Shown here one piece after another: positions 1-9,048 of a DNA stretch of 64,000 nucleotides. The position numbers and the translations under genes are program-made. The notes beneath the pieces were generated by a model, which was not told the DNA's origin, made no database searches, and saw only the letters and a program-made list of their open reading frames with translations. Each line of letters opens with the position of its first letter. Positions within the stretch are counted from its first letter, which is position 1. The DNA comes from Bacillus pumilus (GTDB lineage Bacteria; Bacillota; Bacilli; Bacillales; Bacillaceae): positions 186,001-250,000 of the forward strand of contig MKZN01000002.1 in the NCBI GenBank assembly GCA_001938995.1, read 5' to 3'.

Positions 1-2942
1 ATAGCAACTGCTGAAATGATCACTGAACCCATGTTTCTCATCGCTGATATCATCGATGCTTGCACATGTTCTCCCTTCCACTCGTTAAAACGATCCATTA
101 GGAAGATCGAATAATCAATGCCAAGCGTAACGAGAATAACAAAGCTGAAGAATGGAACCGCCCAGCTGACACCATCGTATCCAAAAAATGTTTTAAATAT
201 CCATTCTGTTAATCCGATTGATGTAAAATACGTGAGAATGAGAGATAGTGTTAAGTATATTGGCATGACAATTGAACGTAATAGGATAATTAAAATTAAA
301 AAGATTCCAATTAACATAAAAATCACGGTACGAATAAAATCACCATCTGATGTTTCTTTTAAATCAACATTTAAACTAGATATGCCGGATACACCATAGT
401 TTGCATTTTTCAATCCACTTACAGGTAAGTATTGATCGAGTGTGTCCTCAATTTTTGCGACACCTTTCATGGCTTCATTGCTGTATGGATTTACATTTAA
501 AATGACTTCAAAGCTGGTTAATTTACGATCTGGAGACATATACGTATTAAATATCCGCTTAAACTCTTGCCTTTTTAATACTTCCCCTGGGATAAACCAA
601 CCCGTTATTTCTTCATCTGGTGCTTGTTGAAGCTGCTTTAAGTAGCCATCCGCTTCTGTGAATCCACTTTTGACTTGCTCAAGCCCTGTAATACTTGCAT
701 CTAAACCATCGGTCAATAATGAAAGTTTGGATGAGAGCTGATTAAATCCTTTTTTTAATGCTTTTTGACCATCTGATAATTGGTCTGCGCCATCTTCAAT
801 TTTAGGCATTTCCTTGATTAATTGTTTTTGTCCTTGATTTGTTTGATCAAGTCCATTATAAATTTGATCTAGCCCTGTCATGAAGGCATCTACTTGACGT
901 TTCACTTCATTTTGTTTACTTGACAATGTTTGGATGACTTCATCTGCTTTCTCGATCTTTTGTTCAAGTGCAGCAGCTTCTTCTTCATATAAGCTCAATT
1001 GATTTGAAGCTTGTTCCAGCATTCCCTTTGTGTCTTTGAATACCTTTTTAATGTCCTGATATTCGCTCATATCTTTTATTTCTGGAATTCGATTCTCAAG
1101 CGCTTCAAAAGATACGTTCTCATATGATTTTTTTACTTTCTTGATCGTAGTCATGAGTTGTTGATTCGATTTCGCATGACGTTCGAGCGTTTTGACCGTA
1201 GTTTGAAGCTCTTTTATCATCGCTTCACTGTTTCGATATTCTTGTGCTAGTTCTTTTTTCGCTTCTTTGATTTTTTTCCGAATGGTTCCTACTCCATCTT
1301 TGCTGCGCTTGACTCCATCTTCTAATGCGATCAATGATTCTCTCACTTCTCCGATGCCGTTTTTGATGGCTGTCGTCCCATGAATCAACTGATCGATGCC
1401 TTTCGCAGAGTCTTTCATCTTTGGCTTTTGTTTGAGAAGGGCTAAGTTTGTTTCGGTCAAGCCATCAGAGATTTTCCCAATTCCCTCATGTCCTTTTCCA
1501 AGCTCTCCTCCTAGCTCTTTCGCTTGAGAGGTTACGTACAGCTGACTTAGTCCAGCTCCAACAGGCCGGGTGACACTACGGACGGCTTTTACTTCCTTAA
1601 TGTCATTTAGCTTACGGGTTAGTTTTTCAATAATCACAATATTTTCTTGATTATCTAGCTTGTTGTCACTTTCAACAAGTACATTCAGCGGCAATGCTTC
1701 ACCATAGCCAAATTGCTTTGATATGGTATTAAATGCAGACACTGATTCATACTTTGTTCCAATTTCATTTAAGCTGTTATACGATAGGGTCCCATCATAC
1801 ATGAGAATCGGTGGCACTGTGATCAGTGCGACAACACCTAAGCTGATGAGTGGTCTCTTAAATGAAAAACGGCCAGCAAACTCCCACATTTTACTTTGCG
1901 GATGATGGATATTTTCTCTTTTTGATGGCCAAAAGAGAGATTTTCCGAAAACCGACATAAAAAAGGGAACAATCGTGACTAGAGCAATCAGCAGGATACC
2001 AACTCCCACGGCAACACTCACAGCTGATTGGTACAATTGAAACTTGGCAAAACCAATACTAGAAAAGCCAACCAATACAGCCAATCCGCTGAAAAATACC
2101 GTTTTCCCTGCACATTTGTAAGTGATGATAATGGACTCTTGGACATCACGTCCCTGTCCTATTTCCTCTTTAAAACGGCTTAAAAGCAAAATACAGTAAT
2201 CTGTCCCTATACCGAACATAATCGCTACCATAAAAATCTGAGTAAAATTAGATAGAGGAAATTGCGTATATTCTACTAGGAAAGCCACAACACTCCGACT
2301 GACTGCATAAGAAATGCCAATCGTAATCAGTGGAACAACAGGTGCCAAGATCGATCTGAATACAATTATTAAAATAAAGAAAATAAAAATCATCGTTATA
2401 AGTTCAGTTTTCTTCAGACCTTCTTGAGAGCTTTTAATGACATCTGAATCCACAAATTTTTGACCCGTCATTTGAAACGAGACGTTGAAAGGCTTTAATA
2501 CTTCCTCAATTTGTTCTTTCATCTTCACAGCTTTTGTTTCGTAGTGGTCGAATTTGAATGGAACAAGAAGTGTACTTTTATCTTTTGATAAAAGTTGTTT
2601 TTGAATGTCCGGATCTTCATGAAAATAAGAAGTGATTCCGTCAATGTGGAGTTCTGGGGCATGCGTCATGAGAGTTGCTAAAGCCTTTTTTAACTCCTGC
2701 TCTTTCGCAGGGAACAGATATTGTTCGGAGAATACAATCACACCAGTGTCTTTTTTCCCATTATGATCTGATAGCTTATCCAATAAGTGAAGTGCTTCAG
2801 CTGTTGGTGTCCCCTCCGGAACCTTTAATTGCCCTTTTTCCCTTGTTAATTCCTCTAAATCGGGCGCAGTCATAAACAGAATAACAGCTGTTATCAACCA
2901 CACCATTAAAATCATCCATCTTGCCTTAATTATTTGCAACAT
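1..2942 (-). CDS. MMPL/RND-family exporter (YdgH-like), 3' end outside window
   Basis: Reading frame open from an ATG at 2942 to the window edge (980 codons), so the C-terminus is missing. Order visible: N-terminal membrane anchor, an extracytoplasmic domain, an MMPL membrane bundle at about residues 180-330 with the GxxxDY signature (FGIGTDYC), a further membrane helix near 360-385, a long polar helical domain at about 470-770, and the second MMPL bundle from about 865 with a second GIDYS motif. The central domain has recurring LxxG/DG heptads such as QLSDG and GLDQI, reminiscent of YhgE/Pip-type proteins. Such proteins export drugs or lipids using the proton gradient; the substrate cannot be told here. 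The start is fixed because the ATG at 2953 runs into a stop after seven codons. Family assignment is secure, function inferred. Confidence 0.9.
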   Translation of the reverse strand, partial: MLQIIKARWMILMVWLITAVILFMTAPDLEELTREKGQLKVPEGTPTAEALHLLDKLSDHNGKKDTGVIVFSEQYLFPAKEQELKKALATLMTHAPELHIDGITSYFHEDPDIQKQLLSKDKSTLLVPFKFDHYETKAVKMKEQIEEVLKPFNVSFQMTGQKFVDSDVIKSSQEGLKKTELITMIFIFFILIIVFRSILAPVVPLITIGISYAVSRSVVAFLVEYTQFPLSNFTQIFMVAIMFGIGTDYCILLLSRFKEEIGQGRDVQESIIITYKCAGKTVFFSGLAVLVGFSSIGFAKFQLYQSAVSVAVGVGILLIALVTIVPFFMSVFGKSLFWPSKRENIHHPQSKMWEFAGRFSFKRPLISLGVVALITVPPILMYDGTLSYNSLNEIGTKYESVSAFNTISKQFGYGEALPLNVLVESDNKLDNQENIVIIEKLTRKLNDIKEVKAVRSVTRPVGAGLSQLYVTSQAKELGGELGKGHEGIGKISDGLTETNLALLKQKPKMKDSAKGIDQLIHGTTAIKNGIGEVRESLIALEDGVKRSKDGVGTIRKKIKEAKKELAQEYRNSEAMIKELQTTVKTLERHAKSNQQLMTTIKKVKKSYENVSFEALENRIPEIKDMSEYQDIKKVFKDTKGMLEQASNQLSLYEEEAAALEQKIEKADEVIQTLSSKQNEVKRQVDAFMTGLDQIYNGLDQTNQGQKQLIKEMPKIEDGADQLSDGQKALKKGFNQLSSKLSLLTDGLDASITGLEQVKSGFTEADGYLKQLQQAPDEEITGWFIPGEVLKRQEFKRIFNTYMSPDRKLTSFEVILNVNPYSNEAMKGVAKIEDTLDQYLPVSGLKNANYGVSGISSLNVDLKETSDGDFIRTVIFMLIGIFLILIILLRSIVMPIYLTLSLILTYFTSIGLTEWIFKTFFGYDGVSWAVPFFSFVILVTLGIDYSIFLMDRFNEWKGEHVQASMISAMRNMGSVIISAVA

Positions 2943-2949
2943 AGCTGCT

Positions 2950-3135
2950 TCATGCTCCTTCTAGTTCATCAATCATTTTGCTGTTTGTTGAGCGTCTGTG
3001 AAGTGCTGACTGTGACTCCTTCAACGTACCAAATAGCGGGATGATCTATTCAATTGTCTAATCGTGTTGAAGAATCACAAGTCCATCATCCACGAGCTCA
3101 TTTTCCGCCTATCTGTAGGCTAAAAATGAATCGAT
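2950..3135 (-). pseudogene. Possible remnant of a regulator gene upstream of the MMPL exporter
   Basis: A strong ribosome binding site (AGGAGGTG, 3141-3148) has no intact gene behind it. The frame from about 3135 to a TGA at 2952-2950 reads as protein-like sequence interrupted by three in-frame stops (a TAG after eight codons, then two more); the last 31 codons (3045-2953) are open and end in MIDELEGA, eight bases before the MMPL ATG. MMPL exporters of this kind in Bacillus often follow a MarR or TetR regulator gene, so I infer a truncated, mutated regulator. The homology itself is not demonstrable by eye; it may instead be a leader. Confidence 0.35.
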
Positions 3136-3181
3136 CGAAACACCTCCTGTTTGGGATAATTTAAAAGATATTACTATACAT

Positions 3182-3211
3182 TAGTTTAACTATCAAAATT
3201 TTACATGTCAA
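3182..3211 (-). promoter_or_regulatory. Promoter with overlapping palindrome upstream of the MMPL gene
   Basis: On the minus strand TTGACA (3206-3211) is followed after 17 bases by TAAACT. The -10 region lies inside an 11-base palindrome TAGTTTAACTA (3182-3192), the kind of site bound by MarR or TetR repressors. A second AT-rich hexamer TATAGT lies just downstream. The promoter is a good match; the operator role is inferred. This and the flanking 2943-3258 stretch hold no intact gene. Confidence 0.5.
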
Positions 3212-3223
3212 TTTATAAAAAAG

Positions 3224-3252
3224 AAAAAAGATGGCAAATTACCATCTTTTTT
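3224..3252 (-). terminator. Terminator after the MFS exporter gene
   Basis: Ten-base stem AAAAAGATGG / CCATCTTTTT with a 7-base loop and a T-rich tract on the minus strand, seven bases after the MFS stop codon. It isolates the MFS gene from the MMPL promoter just downstream. Confidence 0.8.
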
Positions 3253-3258
3253 CTATGT

Positions 3259-4491
3259 TTATACTGTCTTCAATTGTTTACTTTCATCTTTTTCATCTGG
3301 TTGAATGAAAAAGACCACCATAAATAACGAAATGACACTGCAAATGGTCGAGAGAATAAAAACAATCGAGTCTCCTTGATCCATGAGATACGCGTAAATT
3401 GGTGGACCTAAAGCTACACCGATAAACCGCATACTATTGTAAAATGATGTAATCGTACCGCATTGCTCCTTTTCAATTCCTTCTGTAATAAGGGCGTCCA
3501 GTGTAGGTAGGGTAATACCGATCCCAATTCCACCAATACTCAAACATATAAATAACGAGTAAAAACTGTGATTCCACCACAAAAAGATATAAGAAATAGA
3601 TAAAAGAGCCATGCCAACGATTAAAAAGATCCTCATTTTGCCCTTCTCCTTGCCAATCGTCTTTCCTGCAATGTAGGAGCTAATGGACAAGAAAAGAAGA
3701 GGGATACTAAGCAGCAGTCCTTTCTTGACTCCTTTAATTTGATAAGCCGTCTCTAAGTTGTCAGATAAGTAAAAGAGCACACCAAAAAGAAGAAACATAA
3801 TAAAACCACCAATTGCAAATATGGCATAAAGCCAGCGGCCCTCATGTTTAAAAATCGTCTTTGTTGATTTCAAGAATTCTTTAAATGCAGGTGAATTCTC
3901 TTCTTTTTTAGCTGCCTTCACCATAAACAATACCATCACGAAGCTGATGATTGAGAAAATCGGAATAAACCAAAATGGCATAAACCAAAACCAAGTCGCA
4001 AGAAATGCGCCGATAATAGGACTAAGTACCTTCCCAGCTGTATTGGATGTCTCAATTGCACCGAGACCTGCGCTAACCTCTTCATCATCATGAAACAAGT
4101 CTCCAATAAAGGGCATAACAACAGGTGATGCACCTGCTGAGCCAACCCCTTGAAGAACCCTGCCGAATAAAATCCACATGTAAGGCTCCTTCAAAAAGGT
4201 TGATGCAACGGCTGCTACAGCTCCTCCAAGTCCTGCAATCAAAAGACATGGAAGAAGCACCTTTTTTCTCCCAATCCGGTCAGATAAATAGCCGGCAACC
4301 GGAATGCATAAAATGGCGACAACGGAGTAAACCGTGATAATGAGGGAGACTTGAAAAGAAGTAATCGAAAGTTTCTTTTCTATCTCTGGCAATACTGGTA
4401 TTAACATCGAGTTCCCAAGTGTCATGATTAAGGGCACTGATGATAATGCAATAATATTCTTTTTACTGACTGCTTTCTCGCCCAACTTCAT
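3259..4491 (-). CDS. ymfD: MFS multidrug/siderophore exporter, YmfD-like
   Basis: 410 residues with about twelve hydrophobic segments. The loop between helices 2 and 3 has the MFS motif A (GYLSDRIGRKK, about residues 67-77), and motif C-like glycines follow in helix 5 (drug/H+ antiporter type). In B. subtilis the gene next to ymfC is ymfD, reported as a bacillibactin exporter; synteny and the N-terminal VPLIMTLGN segment support orthology, but the substrate is inferred. The ATG at 4491 has a poor Shine-Dalgarno (GGGTG directly before it); a TTG two codons later has better spacing, so the start is uncertain by two residues. A terminator separates it from ymfC, so it probably has its own promoter. 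Confidence 0.75.
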   Translation of the reverse strand: MKLGEKAVSKKNIIALSSVPLIMTLGNSMLIPVLPEIEKKLSITSFQVSLIITVYSVVAILCIPVAGYLSDRIGRKKVLLPCLLIAGLGGAVAAVASTFLKEPYMWILFGRVLQGVGSAGASPVVMPFIGDLFHDDEEVSAGLGAIETSNTAGKVLSPIIGAFLATWFWFMPFWFIPIFSIISFVMVLFMVKAAKKEENSPAFKEFLKSTKTIFKHEGRWLYAIFAIGGFIMFLLFGVLFYLSDNLETAYQIKGVKKGLLLSIPLLFLSISSYIAGKTIGKEKGKMRIFLIVGMALLSISYIFLWWNHSFYSLFICLSIGGIGIGITLPTLDALITEGIEKEQCGTITSFYNSMRFIGVALGPPIYAYLMDQGDSIVFILSTICSVISLFMVVFFIQPDEKDESKQLKTV

Positions 4492-4516
4492 TCACCCAAT
4501 TCTATATACTGTTACT

Positions 4517-4529
4517 TGCTAGTGTGGCA
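4517..4529. promoter_or_regulatory. Imperfect dyad in the upstream region of the MFS gene
   Basis: The sequence TGCTA-GTG-TGGCA is a near-perfect 5+3+5 dyad about 25 bases upstream of the MFS start, with TATATAG-like -10 sequence between it and the gene. It could be an operator for YmfC or a MerR-type activator. Weak evidence from one short repeat. Confidence 0.25.
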
Positions 4530-4556
4530 TGTTTTACGGTAATTATGTATGGGCAA

Positions 4557-4590
4557 ACAAAAAGCAATCGCTGAAAATAGCGACTGCTTT
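4557..4590 (-). terminator. Terminator after ymfC
   Basis: Stem of twelve bases with one mismatch (AAAGCAATCGCT / AGCGACTGCTTT) followed on the minus strand by TTTTTGTTTG, directly after the ymfC stop codon. Confidence 0.85.
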
Positions 4591-4591
4591 G

Positions 4592-5317
4592 TTAAAATCG
4601 TTTACGAATGACATGAAAGCTGAATTTATCCGCTCGAAAATAGTTAAGCGAGTATAAGACCGGTTGATCATCTTGATCGTAGTGCATTTGTTTTAGTAGT
4701 AAAAGTGCGGTTTCAGGATCACACTCTAGTATCGGCGAGACCTGATCGTGATAGCCTATTGGTTCAATATCAGCAACTGCATATTTGATCCCGCTATGTG
4801 GTTCTCTTCCAAACAACTCAAAGAGTGATTCTTCTTCATGCGTAAAAGTAGCGGGCAAGTGTTTAACAGGGATTTTATCCAAACAATACACGACTGGTTG
4901 TCCATCTGCCGTTCGAACACGCTCCATTGAAAAAATCTCATCGGATTCATCACACTGAAAACGAATGACATCATTTTCTGTCGGCTCTCCTTCTTGTGAG
5001 GATAAAAAAATGGTCCCAGGTGTCATATTGACCTGTTCAATCATTTTTGTGACACTTGTAAGCTGTTCAATGCCTGTTGAAAATAGTGGTCTTGTGTTGA
5101 CAAAGGTACCCACACCATGCCTTCTAATCAAAAATTTCTCTTCTTCTAATATACGAAGGGCTTCACGAAGTGTCGCTCTGCTTACGCCTAAAAGCTTTGA
5201 GAGCTCGAACTCTGAAGGTAACTTTTCTTTTTCGGCATATACGCCTGTTTGAATATCTTCTTTGATACGGTCAATCACTTTCAAATATAAGTGGCGATTG
5301 TCTGTTTTGGTCGACAT
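4592..5317 (-). CDS. ymfC: GntR/HutC-family transcriptional regulator YmfC
   Basis: 241 residues. The first 70 form a GntR winged helix ([13 protein letters not shown] then [23 protein letters not shown] and RRHGVGTFV), and the rest is a UTRA ligand-binding domain (about 90-235), so it belongs to the HutC/FarR subfamily that senses small metabolites. The start is ATG at 5317, six bases after GGAGGG; an upstream in-frame ATG at 5338 lacks a ribosome site. It lies between spoIIIE and the MFS exporter as in B. subtilis, and may control itself or the exporter. Ligand unknown. Confidence 0.88.
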   Translation of the reverse strand: MSTKTDNRHLYLKVIDRIKEDIQTGVYAEKEKLPSEFELSKLLGVSRATLREALRILEEEKFLIRRHGVGTFVNTRPLFSTGIEQLTSVTKMIEQVNMTPGTIFLSSQEGEPTENDVIRFQCDESDEIFSMERVRTADGQPVVYCLDKIPVKHLPATFTHEEESLFELFGREPHSGIKYAVADIEPIGYHDQVSPILECDPETALLLLKQMHYDQDDQPVLYSLNYFRADKFSFHVIRKRF

Positions 5318-5386
5318 GTTTTCCCTCCGTCTAATCAATGCAAATGATAAGATGAGAAATCTTTATTCCGAGATAAGATGAACATA

Positions 5387-5447
5387 ACTATATCATGTTT
5401 TTAAAAATAAATAAATAGTCTGACATCCAGTTGACATAATCATTATA
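5387..5447 (-). promoter_or_regulatory. ymfC promoter region with TGACAT direct repeat
   Basis: Two possible promoters on the minus strand: TATAAT at 5442-5447, and an extended -10 (TGATATAGT, hexamer at 5387-5392) with a weak -35 TTTATT 17 bases upstream. Between them the hexamer TGACAT occurs twice (5421-5426 and 5432-5437), eleven bases apart, one DNA turn. That position suits binding of a dimeric repressor, possibly YmfC itself. Promoter elements are seen; the operator role is inferred. Confidence 0.4.
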
Positions 5448-5465
5448 TCGTTGACTTTATTTTAG

Positions 5466-5496
5466 GAAAGCTCTCTCCTATTTATGAAGAGAGCTC
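5466..5496 (-). terminator. Hairpin at the 3' end of spoIIIE
   Basis: Perfect 8-base stem AGCTCTCT / AGAGAGCT (5469-5476 and 5488-5495) whose upstream arm lies in the last codons of spoIIIE, with the stop codon in the loop. The following T tract is poor (TTCCTAAA), so termination may be partial. Confidence 0.55.
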
Positions 5497-7857
5497 GTCA
5501 TATTGTTCTTTAGAGAGAAGAACTTCTCTCGGTTTACTTCCTTCATACGGTCCGACCACACCACGCTCTTCCATTGCATCTATCAGGCGTGCCGCTCGGG
5601 TATATCCAATGCGGAATCTCCTTTGTAGCATGGAGACAGATGCCGTCTGCATACCAATAATTAAGTCGACTGCTTCATGGTACAAGTCATCTTCTACAGC
5701 CGCAAGCTGATCTTGCGTTTCTTCACTTGGGATCATTTCTTCTTGATATTGTGCTTTTTGCTGCGTGATGACATGGTCCACCACATGTTCCACTTCTTCA
5801 TCTGATAAAAATGCGCCTTGCACGCGAACAGGCTTGTTCGCACCGACAGGTAAAAAGAGCATATCCCCTCTGCCGAGTAGCTTTTCTGCGCCTCCCATAT
5901 CAAGAATGGTTCTTGAATCTGTTTGTGAAGAAACACTAAAGGCAATGCGGGATGGGATGTTCGCTTTAATGACACCAGTAATGACATCTACAGAAGGTCT
6001 TTGTGTCGCTATAATTAAGTGAATACCTGCGGCACGTGCCATTTGCGAGAGTCTTGTAATGGAGTCTTCCACATCAGAAGATGCAACCATCATTAAGTCT
6101 GCTAGCTCATCCACAATGACGACAATATAAGGAATCTCTGGCTGTTTGGCTTCTTCAGTTTGATTCATTCGTTTAATGTAATCATTGTATCCTTCAATGT
6201 TTCTCGTTCCCGTATGGGAGAACAATTCATAGCGGCGTTCCATTTCACTGACTACTTTTTTCAGGGCTTGGGATGCTTTTTTCGGATCTGTTACAACAGG
6301 CGCTAACAGGTGCGGGATACCGTTATAAACATTCAGTTCCACCATTTTAGGGTCAATCATCATCATTTTTACTTCATGAGGTTTTGCTCTCATGAGAATA
6401 CTTGTAATGATGCCATTGATACAGACACTTTTCCCGCTTCCGGTTGAACCTGCTACAAGTAAATGCGGCATTTTGTTCATTTCAGCGAGCACAGCTTCCC
6501 CGGAAATATTCCTGCCAAGTCCAATGAGTAGCTTTGCATTTGGACGGTCATTTTGCTTCGATTCTAACACTTCTTTTAAAGAGACCATGGCAATTTCAGC
6601 ATTTGGCACTTCAATCCCTATTGCCGATTTACCTGGAATTGGTGCCTCGATGCGAATATCCTTTGCTGCTAGTGCAAGGGCTAGGTCATCACTTAAGTTG
6701 ACAATCTTACTCACCTTGACTCCGACATCTGGATAAACTTCATATTTTGTCACGGCCGGTCCTAAATGAACCTGTGTGACTTTTGCTTTTACACCAAAGC
6801 TTTGAAATGTTTGTTCAAGCTTTCTTGCATTTTCGTATATATTCTTTTTATCTGTTTGCTGCCCTGAATGCTGCGGCTCTGCCAAAATATCAAGAGACGG
6901 CAATTCGTAATCTTTATTCTCCACTTCGGTAAACGTTATCGGCGGTGCATCTTTTGTTTCAGACGTTATCTGCTGTGCTGATGCGCTCTGTGCATCTGGC
7001 TTTTGAACAGGAGGCTCTGAATCTTTCATTTCTTGCTCTTTTAGGACGGGAGGCGTCATGATGTCATCTCTATCTGCAAAATTTGAGATGATGGGCTGAC
7101 GATTGTCCGAAGTCGGCACTTCCTCCTCAATCAAGATCTGATCGTCTTCATCCTCTTCTTGAACACGTGAACGTTTTTTCTTTTCACCCGTTTTTTGAGC
7201 AGCAGTACGTTTATTGGCCTGTCTCATGTCTTTCATATCTTGAACAAACGCCTTCCACTGCTTGACCAAAAATTGAGAAACAGGCAATGTCACTTTTTTC
7301 AGCATTTCTTGTAGTGATCTGTTGGTCAACAATACGATTCCAATAAGCATGAGAACGATCGCCATAATTTGAGATCCTGCTTGTGCAAATAAGAAATACG
7401 AAGCAGCAAATAAAATGGCACCGATCATTCCGCCTCCTAAATCAGGCGATCCTGTTTCACCCTTTATATCCATTAAGAATAGCTCAAACGTATTCCTGAT
7501 CACACTTTGAGAGCCTATGATCCCCGCAGCTGACAAGTGCTGAAACAGCTTGACATGCGACAAGAGCAAGATACTTGCAATGATGCAGTAAAGACCTGCT
7601 TTTCTTCTTGTTAAAATATCCGGGATCTGCTTTTTCCAAAAGATCGTCACCCCAAAAAGGAATAATCCGATCAAGCAGAGAATAAACCATTCTCCGGCAA
7701 AGAATCGGAAGACGTGTACAAAGGTTTGTCCAACAACGCCTAGCTGTAAAATGGCAATGATCGCTATGGCAATACAGACTAACCCATTCAGTTCAAATTT
7801 CAATTTTAGCTGTTTATTTTGTTTTTTTCTCGTTTTACGTTTTCTCTTTTTTGCCAT
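5482..7857 (-). CDS. spoIIIE: DNA translocase SpoIIIE (FtsK family)
   Basis: 791 residues, close to the 787 of B. subtilis. A basic N-terminus ([12 protein letters not shown]) precedes about four membrane segments (roughly 25-180), then a charged, variable linker rich in acidic residues and Q/P (about 210-320), then the alpha, beta and gamma motor domains. Walker A GSTGSGKS is at about residue 465, Walker [12 protein letters not shown] follows near 585, and the C-terminal winged-helix gamma domain ([18 protein letters not shown]) reads SRS sequences for direction. The hexameric motor pumps the chromosome across the septum into the forespore and clears trapped DNA at division. The start is ATG 7857, after AAGGTG; the upstream GTG and ATG lack spacing. 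Confidence 0.96.
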   Translation of the reverse strand: MAKKRKRKTRKKQNKQLKLKFELNGLVCIAIAIIAILQLGVVGQTFVHVFRFFAGEWFILCLIGLFLFGVTIFWKKQIPDILTRRKAGLYCIIASILLLSHVKLFQHLSAAGIIGSQSVIRNTFELFLMDIKGETGSPDLGGGMIGAILFAASYFLFAQAGSQIMAIVLMLIGIVLLTNRSLQEMLKKVTLPVSQFLVKQWKAFVQDMKDMRQANKRTAAQKTGEKKKRSRVQEEDEDDQILIEEEVPTSDNRQPIISNFADRDDIMTPPVLKEQEMKDSEPPVQKPDAQSASAQQITSETKDAPPITFTEVENKDYELPSLDILAEPQHSGQQTDKKNIYENARKLEQTFQSFGVKAKVTQVHLGPAVTKYEVYPDVGVKVSKIVNLSDDLALALAAKDIRIEAPIPGKSAIGIEVPNAEIAMVSLKEVLESKQNDRPNAKLLIGLGRNISGEAVLAEMNKMPHLLVAGSTGSGKSVCINGIITSILMRAKPHEVKMMMIDPKMVELNVYNGIPHLLAPVVTDPKKASQALKKVVSEMERRYELFSHTGTRNIEGYNDYIKRMNQTEEAKQPEIPYIVVIVDELADLMMVASSDVEDSITRLSQMARAAGIHLIIATQRPSVDVITGVIKANIPSRIAFSVSSQTDSRTILDMGGAEKLLGRGDMLFLPVGANKPVRVQGAFLSDEEVEHVVDHVITQQKAQYQEEMIPSEETQDQLAAVEDDLYHEAVDLIIGMQTASVSMLQRRFRIGYTRAARLIDAMEERGVVGPYEGSKPREVLLSKEQYDELSS

Positions 7858-7900
7858 ACTCATCACCTTACTACGAAAGAAAATATAACTTACGAAAGAT

Positions 7901-7930
7901 CAGAAAGAAAGCAGCCTGGCTTTGGCTGCA
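7901..7930 (-). terminator. Terminator between ylzJ and spoIIIE
   Basis: Stem GCAGCC / GGCTGC (7911-7916, 7924-7929) followed on the minus strand by TTTCTTTCT. It closes the tepA-ylzJ unit but also lies downstream of a TATAAT box at 7953-7958, so it could act as a leader terminator for spoIIIE. Confidence 0.7.
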
Positions 7931-7952
7931 TCTTGTTGTAAGTTTTCCCTCT

Positions 7953-7981
7953 ATTATAGCATAGAATCCTTCTTATGAGTC
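7953..7981 (-). promoter_or_regulatory. Possible promoter upstream of spoIIIE
   Basis: Perfect -10 TATAAT (7953-7958) on the minus strand; the -35 at 17-base spacing is GACTCA, a weak match that overlaps the end of ylzJ. A transcript from here would meet the hairpin at 7901-7930 before reaching spoIIIE. Confidence 0.35.
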
Positions 7982-8203
7982 TGTTTGATCGCCACCTAAA
8001 TTTAACTTCAATCGCTTGCCTGGTGCAAGCTCTTGATTTAGAAAGTCCATTGGATTGGTGCTCATAATTTGCACGATTTCCGCTTCATCTTCTTTCATCT
8101 CAACCATGACTGGCACACCTTGAATTTGAACTTGCTTCAACTTGCGTTGCTCGTTTGTCTCAGCGTAAATTGCTTCATACGGCATGGGTGTATAGATAAT
8201 CAT
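7973..8203 (-). CDS. ylzJ: Small conserved protein YlzJ
   Basis: 76 residues, YlzJ-like family, of unknown function. It begins [13 protein letters not shown], is mainly beta/polar, ends in a Gly/Asp-rich tail, and has no signal or membrane segment, so it is probably cytoplasmic. Its ATG overlaps the tepA stop codon (ATGA at 8200-8203), so it is translationally coupled to tepA, and a terminator follows. The same tepA-ylzJ-spoIIIE order occurs in B. subtilis. The pairing suggests a role linked to TepA, but nothing in the sequence identifies it. Confidence 0.88.
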   Translation of the reverse strand: MIIYTPMPYEAIYAETNEQRKLKQVQIQGVPVMVEMKEDEAEIVQIMSTNPMDFLNQELAPGKRLKLNLGGDQTDS

Positions 8204-8928
8204 TGGATCAGCCCCTCATTTTGAGTTGCTCGTTCCTGAATCAATTCATTTAATTTTTTGATCGCTTGCCCTACGCCGCCGACTTCATTCATGAGTCCAT
8301 ATTCTGCCGCCTCAAGACCAATCACATTTGTCCCGATGTCTCTCGTCAAATTCCCTTTTGAGAACATGAGCTCTTTAAACTTCTCTTCTGTAATCTTTGA
8401 ATGGCTTGTAACAAAATTAATGACCCGTTCTTGCATTTTATCTAAGTATTCAAATGTTTGCGGGACCCCAATCACAAGCCCGGTTAATCGTACAGGGTGT
8501 ATGGTCATTGTTGCCGTTTCTGCAATATATGAATAATCACACGATACAGCAATTGGTACACCTATTGAGTGTCCGCCGCCAAGTACAATCGATACTGTTG
8601 GTTTTGATAAGGATGCGAGCATTTCTGCAATGGCTAGCCCAGCTTCGACATCGCCGCCCACTGTATTTAAAATGATTAATAGCCCTTCAATTTTCGGGTT
8701 TTGTTCCACTGCAACGATTTGCGGGATGACGTGTTCATATTTCGTCGTTTTGTTTTGTGGCGGTAGTTGCATGTGACCTTCAATTTGTCCAATAATGGTG
8801 AGACAATGTATATTTGTATCTTGCGGTAATTGGGGAACAGCTGTTTCGCCAAGCTGTTGTATTTTGCTCATAATGCTATCTTTTTCTTGTGACTTTCGCT
8901 CAGACTGCTGTTCATTTTTTTCGTCCAT
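8200..8928 (-). CDS. tepA: ClpP-like serine protease TepA
   Basis: 242 residues (245 in B. subtilis). ClpP/crotonase fold: [18 protein letters not shown] forms the substrate groove, GGGHSIGVP carries the probable catalytic serine in a ClpP-like nucleophile turn, and TIHPVR carries the histidine, so Ser and His are kept. TepA has been linked to translocation and degradation of secretory preproteins and to spore outgrowth; here only the fold is visible. I chose ATG 8928 (MDEKNEQQ), preceded by GGATGGAGACAG; the longer frame to 9021 encodes a basic extension without family support. It overlaps ylzJ by ATGA. Confidence 0.9.
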   Translation of the reverse strand: MDEKNEQQSERKSQEKDSIMSKIQQLGETAVPQLPQDTNIHCLTIIGQIEGHMQLPPQNKTTKYEHVIPQIVAVEQNPKIEGLLIILNTVGGDVEAGLAIAEMLASLSKPTVSIVLGGGHSIGVPIAVSCDYSYIAETATMTIHPVRLTGLVIGVPQTFEYLDKMQERVINFVTSHSKITEEKFKELMFSKGNLTRDIGTNVIGLEAAEYGLMNEVGGVGQAIKKLNELIQERATQNEGLIQ

Positions 8929-9009
8929 CTGTCTCCATCCTTTCTTACAAACTCTCCTCCTATTATGAACAAGAAGATCGCTTTCCATCCGCTTTCCTTG
9001 CACCACATC

Positions 9010-9044
9010 GAAAAAGCCCAAAGAGCTTTTGCTCCTTGGGCTTT
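9010..9044 (-). terminator. Terminator after rnjB
   Basis: Long stem AAAGCCCAAAGAGC / GCTCCTTGGGCTTT (one mismatch, 4-base loop) with TTTTT on the minus strand, just after the rnjB stop codon. Confidence 0.88.
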
Positions 9045-9048
9045 GCCA

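Noticed and set aside
118-1905. Plus-strand reading frames (118-399, 442-630, 1723-1905)
   Set aside because: They lie antisense within the MMPL gene, which has an uninterrupted 980-codon frame with clear motifs.
8929-9021. N-terminal extension of tepA from ATG 9021
   Set aside because: It would begin inside the rnjB terminator and encodes a basic, unconserved stretch; ATG 8928 fits the family length.
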